Below are positions 28,605 to 38,901 of a DNA stretch of 64,000 bases, in pieces. This stretch comes from Bulleidia extructa W1219. GTDB lineage: Bacteria > Bacillota_I > Bacilli_A > Erysipelotrichales > Erysipelotrichaceae. The notes under the pieces are model-generated. The model searched no databases. It saw only the letters and a list, made by a program, of their open reading frames with translations, and had not been told where the DNA came from. The stretch lies in contig NZ_ADFR01000003.1 in assembly GCF_000177375.1 (NCBI RefSeq), forward strand, positions 141,244-205,243, written 5' to 3'. The stretch's first letter is position 1; every line of letters starts with the position of its first letter. Made by a program: the position numbers and the translations under genes.

Positions 28605-28695
28605 TTCGTTAAGATGAGTTGAAAAATAGATAATCTTGAATATAGAAATCTATTTGGATCAAACCGGTATATCAAGGAAAATTGGATTTGTGATA

Positions 28696-28701
28696 TATAA
28701 T
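28696..28701 (+). promoter_or_regulatory. Possible -10 box before the DUF3137 gene
   Basis: TATAAT at 28696-28701 within an AT-rich stretch, 19 bases before the ATG at 28720. No convincing -35 is present, so this is weak. Confidence 0.3.
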
Positions 28702-28719
28702 AATAGAAACATAGAAAGG

Positions 28720-29679
28720 ATGTGTTTATTGACGACGAAAAAGCAACATCTTTTTTCGAATAAAGAAGTTTTGAGAAAAATTCAAGAGGCGGAAAAATCT
28801 CCTGAGAAACAAGCTATCTTAAGGTCTGTCAAGGAAGAAATGAGTTTAAATCGTTCTAAGAATCAAACACAGCTTCTTTTATTAGTTTTTGTTGTGTTTA
28901 TTCTGATGGCTTTCTTTAAAATTCTTGGTTTTGTTCTGGGGATGGTTTTATTGATTTTTTCAGGCAATTGGTATCAAAAAAGAAATAAAAAGAATCACAT
29001 CTCTTATGTAGATTACTTCTTGCTACCTGTCCTTAGAGAAATTCTTCCTAATATCGAGATAGATTATGAGGGAGGAATTGAAGAAGCTATTTTTGACCTG
29101 GTGACCCCAAGTGCCGGTACCTACCAACCGAATTGTCATATTTTGTTTAAAGATGAATATAACACAGAATTTTGCAATTTGTATTCTTATCATACCAATC
29201 AAGATTCAGAAGGGAATACAACGGTCATAGAAGACTTTAAAGGTCAGGTTTTGATGGCGAAATATGCTACCGGTTTAGTGGGACATGTTCGAATTGTTCC
29301 AACAAGTAGGGGATTCTTTGGTCGAGAATTTCAAGTGGGATATAAAAAAGCTGAAAATGGCGAAAAAAAGATAGAAACAGAAGATATTCATTTTAATGAA
29401 ACTTTTAATGTATATGGTACGGATGAGGTTTCCAGTCGCACTTTATTGAACCCTTATTTATTAACTGTTCTTTCGGAATATAGAGAAAAATATCCAGTGA
29501 CGATATGGATGGATGAGAACAAAGTTTCTGTTTCTTTTTATACCGGTTATCAAATTCTACAAGCACCAAGTTGCCGGAAAGATATTGAAAATCTTTCGTT
29601 GAGTACAGAATATGAAAAAGTACAAGATAGTTTAAGCGATTTTTATGATTTATTAGATACCATAAATACACAACTATAG
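28720..29679 (+). CDS. DUF3137 domain membrane protein
   Basis: A protein of about 319 residues with two adjacent membrane segments (roughly residues 42-75, LLLLVFVVFILMAFF and LGFVLGMVLLIF) and a long cytoplasmic C-terminal domain. The pattern LPVLREILPNIEIDYEGGI and the later GFFGREFQVG match DUF3137 proteins, which commonly sit beside lemA. Start is unsettled: ATG 28720 abuts AAAGGA, whereas TTG 28729 has AAAGGA at proper spacing and may be the true start. It ends 15 bases before lemA. Function is unknown; the DUF3137-LemA association suggests a shared membrane role. Confidence 0.75.
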   Translation: MCLLTTKKQHLFSNKEVLRKIQEAEKSPEKQAILRSVKEEMSLNRSKNQTQLLLLVFVVFILMAFFKILGFVLGMVLLIFSGNWYQKRNKKNHISYVDYFLLPVLREILPNIEIDYEGGIEEAIFDLVTPSAGTYQPNCHILFKDEYNTEFCNLYSYHTNQDSEGNTTVIEDFKGQVLMAKYATGLVGHVRIVPTSRGFFGREFQVGYKKAENGEKKIETEDIHFNETFNVYGTDEVSSRTLLNPYLLTVLSEYREKYPVTIWMDENKVSVSFYTGYQILQAPSCRKDIENLSLSTEYEKVQDSLSDFYDLLDTINTQL

Positions 29680-29694
29680 AGGGAGGGAAAAGGT

Positions 29695-30255
29695 ATGAAT
29701 TATCATTATGTTTGGTATGCGGTTGGTTTGATCATCATTCTATTGGTTGTATGGATGATTGGAAAAAGCAATCAATTATCTCGATACCAGGTCGTAATTG
29801 AAGAATCTAAAAAAAATGTGGATATTGCTTTAGTGAAACGGTATGATACCATCATGGAAATGTTGAAAATAGCGAAATCCTATGCTCAACATGAAGAAAA
29901 GGTGTTTGTGAATTTGGTAAAATTACGCCAAGGAGCCAGTTTTGCAGAAACCAATGAAGCCTTACAATCACAAGATCAAGTTTTGAAACAGATTTTTGCG
30001 GTCGGTGAGAATTATCCACAAATGTTATCTTCTCAGCAATTTTTAAATCTTCAAGATGAAATCAGTAAGGAAAATGATCAGTTGGCAGCTTCCAAACGCA
30101 TAGTCAATAGTAATATTAGTATGATAAATCAGGTGATCGTGACGTTTCCATCTTCCTTTGTGGCTTCTTTGAAGGGATTAAAACAAATGGAATTTTTAAA
30201 AGAAGAAGACGTCGAAAAAAAGAAATCGATAAATGAGTTTGATTATCATGTTTAA
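29695..30255 (+). CDS. LemA family protein
   Basis: A 186-residue protein with a single N-terminal membrane anchor (about residues 5-23) and a long coiled helical domain. The segments NQLSRYQVVIEESKKNVDIALVKRYDTIMEML and the region LQDEISKEND are typical of LemA. Topology would place the short N terminus outside and the helical bundle in the cytoplasm. The family's function is not settled. It follows the DUF3137 gene with ribosome binding site GGGAGGG/AAAGG and ends with a terminator. Confidence 0.88.
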   Translation: MNYHYVWYAVGLIIILLVVWMIGKSNQLSRYQVVIEESKKNVDIALVKRYDTIMEMLKIAKSYAQHEEKVFVNLVKLRQGASFAETNEALQSQDQVLKQIFAVGENYPQMLSSQQFLNLQDEISKENDQLAASKRIVNSNISMINQVIVTFPSSFVASLKGLKQMEFLKEEDVEKKKSINEFDYHV

Positions 30256-30280
30256 ATGAGCCTAAATAGCTCATTTTTTT
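30254..30280 (+). terminator. Intrinsic terminator after lemA
   Basis: AAATGAGC (30254-30261) pairs with GCTCATTT (30269-30276), followed by T residues to 30280. Confidence 0.87.
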
Positions 30281-30304
30281 ATGGTTATTCAATTAAAAGA
30301 ACCG

Positions 30305-30964
30305 TTAAAACCCTGATTCTAATACAGAAAGAATATCTTGGTAATCTTGAATGTAAGCTTTGATATTAGGATGATGAAAATTCCTTAGTACTGGAGTATC
30401 AATAGCAACCACATCGGCTCCTATTTCTAAGGCTCCTTTAACACCGTTGATGGAATCCTCGAAGATGAGAATATGATCTTGAACCTTCAGATTTTTCTTG
30501 GCTTGTTGATACATTTCTTTTTTGTTTGCATAAGTACCATCATCGTAAACAATACTTTTCGGATCTATCCATTGATCTAGGTGGAAGTGATGGATATAGA
30601 AATCAATATTTTCTTTGATTGAAGCGGAGGCAATGGTAAAAGGAATGTGTTCTTTTTTTAGGTAGTCAAAGAAAGTAGGGACGCCATGAACCAATTGACA
30701 AGTAGGATCAGCTTTGACATAAGAGCGATACAAGAATTCTTTTTTCTTGGATAATTGTTGATATTCTTCATCTGTATAGCGATGATCTGTTAATCCTTTT
30801 AGTAAACCGATGTTGTTTAAACCCCAATATTTTGTGAGGATGGTTTCTAGAGTAATGGGACCGCAATGCAAACTTTTGGAAATGGTATCCCAAGCTTTGA
30901 TGTGAAGAGGGGTATCGAAAATAAGAGTTCCATTAAAATCAAAGATGACGGCTTGATAATTCAT
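30305..30964 (-). CDS. HAD superfamily phosphatase, beta-phosphoglucomutase-like subgroup
   Basis: A 219-residue HAD hydrolase. Motif I is VIFDFNGTLIFDTPLH (nucleophile Asp, with Asn in place of the usual second Asp: DFNGT rather than DxDGT), motif II the Ser in FTIASASIKENIDF, the Lys in NKKEMYQQAKK, and motif III/IV IFEDSINGVKGALEIGADVVAI. The helical cap after motif I is of the PGM/phosphatase type. The start at 30964 has AGGAGG 6 bases upstream on this strand; the longer frame from 31018 lacks one. The substrate is unknown. It diverges from the hrcA operon. Confidence 0.87.
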   Translation of the reverse strand: MNYQAVIFDFNGTLIFDTPLHIKAWDTISKSLHCGPITLETILTKYWGLNNIGLLKGLTDHRYTDEEYQQLSKKKEFLYRSYVKADPTCQLVHGVPTFFDYLKKEHIPFTIASASIKENIDFYIHHFHLDQWIDPKSIVYDDGTYANKKEMYQQAKKNLKVQDHILIFEDSINGVKGALEIGADVVAIDTPVLRNFHHPNIKAYIQDYQDILSVLESGF

Positions 30965-31040
30965 AAAAACCTCCTGATAGATATGTCTATCATACAAGGA
31001 GAGGGATATTTTAAGCAAACGGGAAAAATGTTTGAAATTT

Positions 31041-31067
31041 TTAGCACTTATCTGTTGACAGTGCTAA
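31041..31067 (+). promoter_or_regulatory. CIRCE operator of the heat-shock operon
   Basis: TTAGCACT (31041-31048) and AGTGCTAA (31060-31067) form the HrcA-binding CIRCE inverted repeat (consensus TTAGCACTC-N9-GAGTGCTAA), with only the innermost base of each arm changed. Its right arm overlaps the -35 box. Confidence 0.95.
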
Positions 31068-31083
31068 ATGAATGGAGTACGAT
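31055..31083 (+). promoter_or_regulatory. hrcA operon promoter
   Basis: TTGACA (31055-31060), 17 bases, TACGAT (31078-31083). The -35 is inside the CIRCE spacer and right arm, so HrcA binding would exclude RNA polymerase. Confidence 0.85.
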
Positions 31084-31129
31084 ACTAGCAGATATTCAAT
31101 CAGAGTGCCAATAAGGGAGGTGATGATGG

Positions 31130-32155
31130 GTGCTAACGCCAAGAAGAATTCAAATCTTCAAAGCCATCGTCGATGAGTTTATTAAAACAGCAGAACCGAT
31201 CGGGTCCAAGGCCTTACAAGAAAGATATCACCTTGCTTATTCCAGTGCTACGATTCGAAACGACATGCAAGTGTTAGAAGAAATGGGATATTTAGAAAAA
31301 ACACATACTAGTAGTGGTCGGATTCCAAGCACGATGGGCTATCGTTTCTATTGTGAAGCTTTACTGGATGAATCCAATTTAGATAAGCGTATGGAAGTGG
31401 CGATTCGTGATGCTTTTGAGGCATCTGCCATGAATGTAGATGAAGCGATTCGCCAAAGTTGCGAGATTGTTTCCGAGATGACGAATATGACCGCCGGTGC
31501 TATTGGTCCGGATGCTTCTAAACAGCGTTTGGAACACATTAAATTATTCCCGTTAGACGAAAAGAATGCGGTATGTGTCTTCATTACTGATCAAGGGCAT
31601 ACGGAAACGAGAAACTTTCATTTCAATCAATCTGTCTCTGTTCAAGATTTAGAGACAACAACGGATATTCTGAATCGTCGATTAAAAGGAGTGGCTCTAA
31701 CGGCTTTAGCTTCTCGATTAGAGGATGTGAAACCGGAGCTGGGAGCTGTGGTACAAAGACACGATGTCTTATTCACGGCTTTTCTAAGAGCTTTCATTCG
31801 TTTTGCCAATGATACAGTTTACTTCTCCGGAAAAGATAAAGTTCTCTTCCAACCTGAATTTGAAGATATCAATAAGATGAAAAAGTTGATGGGGATGTTT
31901 GAAGATGAAAATGTTTGGAAGCAAATGGATGAGAATGCGAATGCGGTTGCTTTGACGACTAGGGGCGGATCACAATTGACTTGGGTCAATGATCTGGCGG
32001 TGGTTCGTTCAAAGTTTCGCTTAAATGAGGAGGATAGTGGTGAATTAATGGTGGTCGGTCCTAGTCGTATGGAATATGATCGGATTGTTCCACTGTTGGA
32101 TTATGTGGCACGAATGATTGAAGAGGCCTATCGAAAAGGAGATGACCATGACTAA
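31130..32155 (+). CDS. hrcA: Heat-inducible transcription repressor HrcA
   Basis: A 341-residue repressor of class I heat-shock genes. The N-terminal winged helix reads MLTPRRIQIFKAIVDEFIKTAEPIGSKAL followed by SSATIRNDMQVLEEMGYLEKTHTSSGRIPS, with GAF-like and dimerisation regions after it. The GTG at 31130 is the start: in-frame TGA codons lie at 31121 and 31124, and GGGAGG at 31115-31120 is well placed. It binds the CIRCE element just upstream, so the operon is autoregulated, with GroEL-dependent folding known to set its activity in related bacteria. No groESL is in this window. Confidence 0.97.
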   Translation: MLTPRRIQIFKAIVDEFIKTAEPIGSKALQERYHLAYSSATIRNDMQVLEEMGYLEKTHTSSGRIPSTMGYRFYCEALLDESNLDKRMEVAIRDAFEASAMNVDEAIRQSCEIVSEMTNMTAGAIGPDASKQRLEHIKLFPLDEKNAVCVFITDQGHTETRNFHFNQSVSVQDLETTTDILNRRLKGVALTALASRLEDVKPELGAVVQRHDVLFTAFLRAFIRFANDTVYFSGKDKVLFQPEFEDINKMKKLMGMFEDENVWKQMDENANAVALTTRGGSQLTWVNDLAVVRSKFRLNEEDSGELMVVGPSRMEYDRIVPLLDYVARMIEEAYRKGDDHD

Positions 32156-32675
32156 GAAAAAGGAAAAAAAGGTAGAAAAAAAAGTAGAAGAAAGTTCTGT
32201 AGAAGAAGTGGCATTGAGTGAAGAAGAAAAATCTCAAGCTCAGATCACGGCTTTAAAAGAGCAAGTTGCTATATTAAAAAATGAGTATGCAAAGGCTTAT
32301 GCGGATGCGGAAAATATGAAGAAACGTCTACAAAATGACTTTGAACAAAGAACAAAGTTCCAAATGGCTGCTTTTGCAAAAGAGTTACTACCGGTTTTAG
32401 ATAACTGTGAAAGAGCTTTGGCTCAAGAAACACAAGATGAAGCTTATCGAAAAGGGGTTGAAATGATTTATAGTCAACTGAAAAATACCTTGGCGAAAGA
32501 AGGAGTTCAGGAGATTGAAGCATTGAATCAACCGTTTGATGGTCATTTTCATCAAGCTTTGATGAGCGAGGCAAAAGAAGGTATAGAGCCAAATATGGTG
32601 ATTGAAATTCTACAAAAAGGATATGTCATTAAAGATCGGTTATTAAGACCGGCAATGGTGAAAGTTTCAGAATAA
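32148..32675 (+). CDS. grpE: Nucleotide exchange factor GrpE
   Basis: A 175-residue DnaK cochaperone. A Lys/Glu-rich disordered start (about residues 1-35) leads to a long coiled coil and the C-terminal domain containing LPVLDNCERAL and the family signature near MVIEILQKGYVIKDRLLRPAMVKVS. The ATG at 32148 is chosen since AAAAGGAG (32134-32141) lies 6 bases before it; the ATG at 32142 would touch the ribosome binding site. It overlaps hrcA by 8 bases. It promotes ADP release from DnaK. Confidence 0.96.
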   Translation: MTKKKEKKVEKKVEESSVEEVALSEEEKSQAQITALKEQVAILKNEYAKAYADAENMKKRLQNDFEQRTKFQMAAFAKELLPVLDNCERALAQETQDEAYRKGVEMIYSQLKNTLAKEGVQEIEALNQPFDGHFHQALMSEAKEGIEPNMVIEILQKGYVIKDRLLRPAMVKVSE

Positions 32676-32685
32676 GGAGGACTAG

Positions 32686-34506
<1,821 letters not shown>

Positions 34507-34508
34507 AG

Positions 34509-34536
34509 AGCGGAAGTCTAACTTCCGCTTTCCTTT
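34509..34536 (+). terminator. Terminator or attenuator between dnaK and dnaJ
   Basis: AGCGGAAGT (34509-34517) pairs perfectly with ACTTCCGCT (34521-34529), then TTCCTTT. The interrupted T tail suggests partial termination, which would leave DnaK more abundant than DnaJ and ClpB. Confidence 0.6.
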
Positions 34537-34551
34537 AGAAAGGTAGGCAAT

Positions 34552-35691
34552 ATGGCCGATAAAAGAGATTATTATGAAGTCCTAGGAGTGGCTAAATCAG
34601 CCGGTGCTGATGAAATTAAAAGAGCGTATCGGCGTTTAGCGAAGAAATATCATCCTGATGTCAATAAGAGTCCTGGTGCTGAAGAGAAATTTAAGGAAAT
34701 TAATGAAGCTTACGAGATTTTGTCAGATCCATCCAAGAAACAAAGCTATGATCAATTTGGCTTTGCGGGTGTTGATCCAAACCAAGCTGGCGGTTTTAGC
34801 TCCGGTTTTGCAGGAAGTGGCTTTGGTGATTTCAGTGATATCTTCGGATCTTTCTTTAACGGCGGTTTTGGTTCAAGTTTTACAGGGTCAAGCCGACAAA
34901 GTAATCGATCCATGAAGGGGGAGGATCGCTATATGCGGATCAATCTTTCTTTTATGGAGGCTTGCTTTGGGAAGAAAGAAACATTGAGTTTAGAAGTGGA
35001 TGAAACTTGTTCTCATTGTCATGGGACGGGTGCAGAGAGTCCAAAGGATGTAGAAACTTGTTCAAGATGTCATGGGTCAGGAAGAGTGGTTGGGGTTCAA
35101 CAAACTATTTTTGGAACCATGCAGACAGAAACCACGTGTCCGGATTGTGGTGGAACAGGGAAAAGGATTCGGAAAACTTGTCATCAATGTCATGGAGCCG
35201 GTTATACACACCAACGAGAAAGTGTGGATATCACTATTCCGGCGGGGATTAATGAAGGACAATCCCTTCGTGTCAGCGGAAAAGGAGAAAGAGGAAGAAA
35301 TGGGGGACCAAATGGGGATCTTTACTTGGAAGTCCATATTCTTCCCCATAAACGATTCTTGCGGGAAGGCAAAAATATTCATTTGGAGATTCCTGTTTCA
35401 GCGGTGGATGCAACATTGGGTTGTGAAATTGATGTACCCACCATCCATGGGGATGTCACCATGAAAATTCCGGCCGGAACGCAAGATGGTACAATGTTAC
35501 GATTACGTGCAAAAGGGGTTGTGGATATTCGCAATAAGAATCAATATGGCGACCAAATTTGCACAATAAAAGTTCAAGTGGATCAACATTTGACCAGAAA
35601 AGAGAAAGAGCTTTATCAACAGTTGGCGGAAATTCAACGTTCTGGAAAAGGGGAAACCCTTTGGGAAAAGTTCAAGAAACAATTCTCTTAA
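34552..35691 (+). CDS. dnaJ: Chaperone DnaJ (Hsp40)
   Basis: A 379-residue type I DnaJ. The J domain ([33 protein letters not shown]) contains the HPD motif that stimulates DnaK, followed by a Gly/Phe-rich linker at about residues 77-115 and four zinc-binding repeats ([32 protein letters not shown]) at about residues 150-215. The C-terminal substrate-binding domains complete the protein. It begins 45 bases after dnaK, behind a hairpin, with AGAAAGG upstream. Confidence 0.97.
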   Translation: MADKRDYYEVLGVAKSAGADEIKRAYRRLAKKYHPDVNKSPGAEEKFKEINEAYEILSDPSKKQSYDQFGFAGVDPNQAGGFSSGFAGSGFGDFSDIFGSFFNGGFGSSFTGSSRQSNRSMKGEDRYMRINLSFMEACFGKKETLSLEVDETCSHCHGTGAESPKDVETCSRCHGSGRVVGVQQTIFGTMQTETTCPDCGGTGKRIRKTCHQCHGAGYTHQRESVDITIPAGINEGQSLRVSGKGERGRNGGPNGDLYLEVHILPHKRFLREGKNIHLEIPVSAVDATLGCEIDVPTIHGDVTMKIPAGTQDGTMLRLRAKGVVDIRNKNQYGDQICTIKVQVDQHLTRKEKELYQQLAEIQRSGKGETLWEKFKKQFS

Positions 35692-35703
35692 GGAGGAATG
35701 AAT

Positions 35704-38250
35704 ATGAATATTGATCAAATGACAGAAGCTCTACAGGAGCTTCTTTCTCTTTCGATAGAGTTGGCGAAAAAATTAAAGCATCCGGAAGTTCAAGTCTTAC
35801 ATTTTTTACAAAGTTTAGTGGATCGACATGACTTTGATTCTTTATGGTCTGACTTGGGAATTGATACCAGAGATTTCATTCAAGAAATAGCGAATGCTTT
35901 ACACAAAGTAGCCAAAGTAGAAGGAAACGATGAACCACGCTTATCCCAAGGTTTATATCAAGCCTTTCAAGATGGACAAGCTTGGGCTAGTCAACAAGGA
36001 GATACCTACTTGAGTCAAGGAGCGGTTTTGGTCGGTCTTTTTCAAGGAAAGGATTATTTCATTCAAAGTTGGCTAAAGAAACATCAACTAACAAAAGCCC
36101 AAATAGAAGCGGCTGAAATAAAAAGAAGGGGAGGTGTTAAAATGGAGGAAAAAACATCAGAAAGTCAAGTAGAAGCTTTAAAAAAATATGGTCATGATAT
36201 TGTTCAAGACGTCAAAGACGGCAAGATTGACCCGGTGATCGGACGGGATGAAGAAATTCGTCGAGTGATGGAAATTTTATCACGTAAGACTAAAAATAAT
36301 CCTGTTTTAATTGGGGAGCCGGGAGTTGGTAAAACGGCGATTGTTGAAGGGTTAGCTTGGCGTATTATGAATAACGATGTCCCTTTAGGATTACAAAATA
36401 AGAAACTCATTGAACTGGATATGGGAGCTTTAATTGCCGGAGCAAAGTATCGTGGAGAATTTGAAGAGCGCTTGAAGGGTGTCTTAAAAGAAGTTAAGGC
36501 GGCCACCGGGGAAATTATTTTATTTATTGATGAGATTCATAATTTGGTTGGAGCCGGTAAAACAGAAGGATCCATGGACGCGGCTAATTTATTAAAGCCA
36601 ATGTTGGCTCGTGGAGAGCTGAAATGTATTGGTGCAACCACCTTTGATGAATATCGTTTATACATTGAAAAGGATAGAGCCTTAGAAAGACGTTTTCAAA
36701 AAATCATGGTGGACCAACCATCGGTAGAAGATACAATTTCCATTCTCCGTGGTTTGAAAGAGCGTTTTGAATCGCATCATGGTGTTCGTATTAAAGATGA
36801 AGCTATTATTGCGGCCGCTACTTTATCCAACCGATATATTACAGATCGTTTCTTACCGGATAAGGCCATTGATTTAATTGATGAAGCTTGTGCCACCATT
36901 CGGGTGGAAATGGATTCCATGCCGGCTGAATTGGATGAATTATCTCGTAAAATCATGACTTTGCAGATTGAAGAAACTTCTTTGAAAGAAGAATCAGATC
37001 CCAAAGCGAAACTTCGTTTGGAAGAAATTCAAAAGGAAGTAGCCAATTTATCCGAACAACAGGCTTCTTTAATGAGCCAATGGAAAGAAGAAAAAGCCAA
37101 AGCTGATGAAGTAAAATCAGCGAAAGAACAATTGGAAAAGGAAAAGTTAGCCTTAAATCAAGCTCAAAATGAAGCCGATTATGAAAAGGCGGCGAAATTG
37201 AAATATGAAACCATTCCCAATTTAGAAAAGAAGATTCAAGATGCGGAAGAAAACAGTCAAAATACCTTGATTCAACAAGATGTGGATGAAGATATGGTGG
37301 CTAAGATTGTATCCAATTGGACACATATTGAGGTTTCAAAACTTTTGAGTACCGAAAGACAAAAGGTTCTTCATTTGGCAGACCATTTACGCCAAAGAGT
37401 GATAGGGCAAGATGAAGCTTTGGAGTTAGTAAGTGATGCCATACTAAGAGCAAAAGCCAATATTCAAGATGAGCATCGGCCTTTAGGTAGTTTCTTGTTC
37501 TTAGGGCCAACAGGAGTCGGTAAAACAGAAGTGGCGAAAGCTTTGGCAGAACAATTATTTGATGATGAAAATAAAATCATTCGTATTGATATGAGCGAAT
37601 ACATGGAAAAATTCTCTGTTTCTCGTTTGATTGGAGCCCCTCCGGGTTATGTTGGTTATGAAGAGGGTGGTCAATTGAGTGAGGCGGTTCGGAGAAATCC
37701 GTATTCTATTGTTTTGTTGGATGAAATTGAAAAGGCACATCCGGATGTCTTTAACATTCTTTTACAAGTATTGGACGATGGTCGCATCACGGATTCTAAG
37801 GGAGTTACAGTAGACTTTAAGAATACTATTATCATTATGACCTCCAATCTTGGTAGTCAATATGCTTTCCAAGAAGGAAATCAAGAAGAAAATTATAGAC
37901 GTGAAGTACAAGCTCATTTCAAACCGGAATTTGTGAATCGTATTGATGATATTATTATCTTTCATCCTTTAGATCAGGAAGTTTCTAAGAAGATTGCTAT
38001 GAAGTTCTTAGCTCAACTACAAAGTCGTTTGGCGGATAAAGATGTGCAACTAGAAGTGACCGATGCCGCTAAAGAAAGAATTGTGGAAGTCGGAACGGAT
38101 CCTGAATATGGAGCTAGACCAATGAAACGTCATATTCAAAAAGAAATCGAAACAGGAGTGGCTCGTGTTTTATTAGAAAACATGGATGTTCATGGTAAAA
38201 AAATAGTCGTTGATGCGGATACGTCCGGGTATCGAATTCAATTGGTTTAA
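35704..38250 (+). CDS. clpB: ATP-dependent disaggregase ClpB
   Basis: An 848-residue AAA+ hexameric disaggregase working with DnaK. An N-terminal domain (about residues 1-140) is followed by NBD1 with Walker A GEPGVGKT at 204-211, a coiled-coil middle domain (about 400-520) and NBD2 with GPTGVGKT at 601-608 and the pore loop GYVGYEEGG. The start at 35704 has AGGAGG 7 bases upstream; the ATG at 35698 is too close to it. The ATG at 36142 (codon 147) has its own strong ribosome binding site. Last gene of the CIRCE operon; the sequence shows no CtsR box, unlike many Firmicutes. Confidence 0.97.
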   Translation: MNIDQMTEALQELLSLSIELAKKLKHPEVQVLHFLQSLVDRHDFDSLWSDLGIDTRDFIQEIANALHKVAKVEGNDEPRLSQGLYQAFQDGQAWASQQGDTYLSQGAVLVGLFQGKDYFIQSWLKKHQLTKAQIEAAEIKRRGGVKMEEKTSESQVEALKKYGHDIVQDVKDGKIDPVIGRDEEIRRVMEILSRKTKNNPVLIGEPGVGKTAIVEGLAWRIMNNDVPLGLQNKKLIELDMGALIAGAKYRGEFEERLKGVLKEVKAATGEIILFIDEIHNLVGAGKTEGSMDAANLLKPMLARGELKCIGATTFDEYRLYIEKDRALERRFQKIMVDQPSVEDTISILRGLKERFESHHGVRIKDEAIIAAATLSNRYITDRFLPDKAIDLIDEACATIRVEMDSMPAELDELSRKIMTLQIEETSLKEESDPKAKLRLEEIQKEVANLSEQQASLMSQWKEEKAKADEVKSAKEQLEKEKLALNQAQNEADYEKAAKLKYETIPNLEKKIQDAEENSQNTLIQQDVDEDMVAKIVSNWTHIEVSKLLSTERQKVLHLADHLRQRVIGQDEALELVSDAILRAKANIQDEHRPLGSFLFLGPTGVGKTEVAKALAEQLFDDENKIIRIDMSEYMEKFSVSRLIGAPPGYVGYEEGGQLSEAVRRNPYSIVLLDEIEKAHPDVFNILLQVLDDGRITDSKGVTVDFKNTIIIMTSNLGSQYAFQEGNQEENYRREVQAHFKPEFVNRIDDIIIFHPLDQEVSKKIAMKFLAQLQSRLADKDVQLEVTDAAKERIVEVGTDPEYGARPMKRHIQKEIETGVARVLLENMDVHGKKIVVDADTSGYRIQLV
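36128..36144 (+). promoter_or_regulatory. Internal ribosome binding site and start within clpB
   Basis: GGGGAGGTG (36128-36136), a near-perfect anti-SD match, lies 5 bases before an in-frame ATG at 36142 (codon 147), just where the N-terminal domain ends. A shorter ClpB of about 702 residues could be made from it. Confidence 0.65.
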
Positions 38251-38255
38251 AATGG

Positions 38256-38284
38256 AAGGGTAGTTTAAAAAGCTACTCTTTTTT
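38256..38284 (+). terminator. Intrinsic terminator of the heat-shock operon
   Basis: AAGGGTAG (38256-38263) pairs with CTACTCTT (38273-38280) with one G-T pair, followed by a T run. Confidence 0.85.
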
Positions 38285-38319
38285 GTTATATTAATGACTG
38301 ATTTAGAAAGAAGGTTTTT

Positions 38320-38805
38320 ATGAATCATGTTTCGTTTCAATGGATGATGATAGTTGTATTCGGATTTTTGGAGGTATATATCGGGTATTTGAATTTTAAA
38401 TGTGCTTCAAAAATAAAGATTAAAGATCGTCAATGGACGGTGCTTCGCATCATGATGATTGTGTTTGGAATTTTGAGTGCTTTAGAATTTTTCGGTGGTT
38501 TTTCGATGTTATTGTTGCTGCGCTATATTGTAACAGTGACTGCTTGTGTCATTTTCTTCTTTAGTCATGATGGTATTGGGGAAGATGGTTTTGTTTCGGG
38601 ATTTCATTTTCACTCTTATCAAGAAGTAGAGGCTTATGATATTTATGAACAAACCAAGTGGTTAACGGTCATTTTTGTCATTCAAAAAAAGGATCACAAG
38701 CGTAAAGCTGAAGAAGTGACTTTTGAATTGAAAAACAAAAAAGCAGTGGAGCAATTGTTAAAAGAAAAAATTGCTAAAAAGTATCGTCGTTTAAAGAAGG
38801 GTTAA
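38320..38805 (+). CDS. Small unknown membrane protein
   Basis: A 161-residue protein not assigned to a family with confidence. Three hydrophobic segments lie at about residues 8-26, 43-62 and 64-82, followed by a soluble, basic C-terminal domain of about 75 residues (DGIGEDGFVSGFHFHSYQEVEAYDIYEQ, later FVIQKKDHKRK). The layout of three helices plus a C-terminal PH-like segment resembles DUF5673-type proteins, which is a guess. Ribosome binding site AGAAGG. It stands alone between the heat-shock terminator and the surface protein promoter. Confidence 0.7.
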   Translation: MNHVSFQWMMIVVFGFLEVYIGYLNFKCASKIKIKDRQWTVLRIMMIVFGILSALEFFGGFSMLLLLRYIVTVTACVIFFFSHDGIGEDGFVSGFHFHSYQEVEAYDIYEQTKWLTVIFVIQKKDHKRKAEEVTFELKNKKAVEQLLKEKIAKKYRRLKKG

Positions 38806-38834
38806 ATTTCCTTTGGTGATATATGAAGGCTCTT

Positions 38835-38863
38835 TAGACAAAAAAATGATTCTTTAGTATAAT
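38835..38863 (+). promoter_or_regulatory. Promoter of the surface protein gene
   Basis: TAGACA (38835-38840), 17 bases, TATAAT (38858-38863), giving an untranslated leader of about 30 bases with ribosome binding site GGGAGGGGAG. Confidence 0.8.
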
Positions 38864-38901
38864 GGAACCGTATTTTCTCAATAAAATGGGAGGGGAGAAT
38901 A

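Noticed and set aside
35072..35464. 130-codon frame overlapping dnaJ in another frame
   Set aside because: It lies fully within the DnaJ zinc-finger coding region, whose protein is unmistakable.
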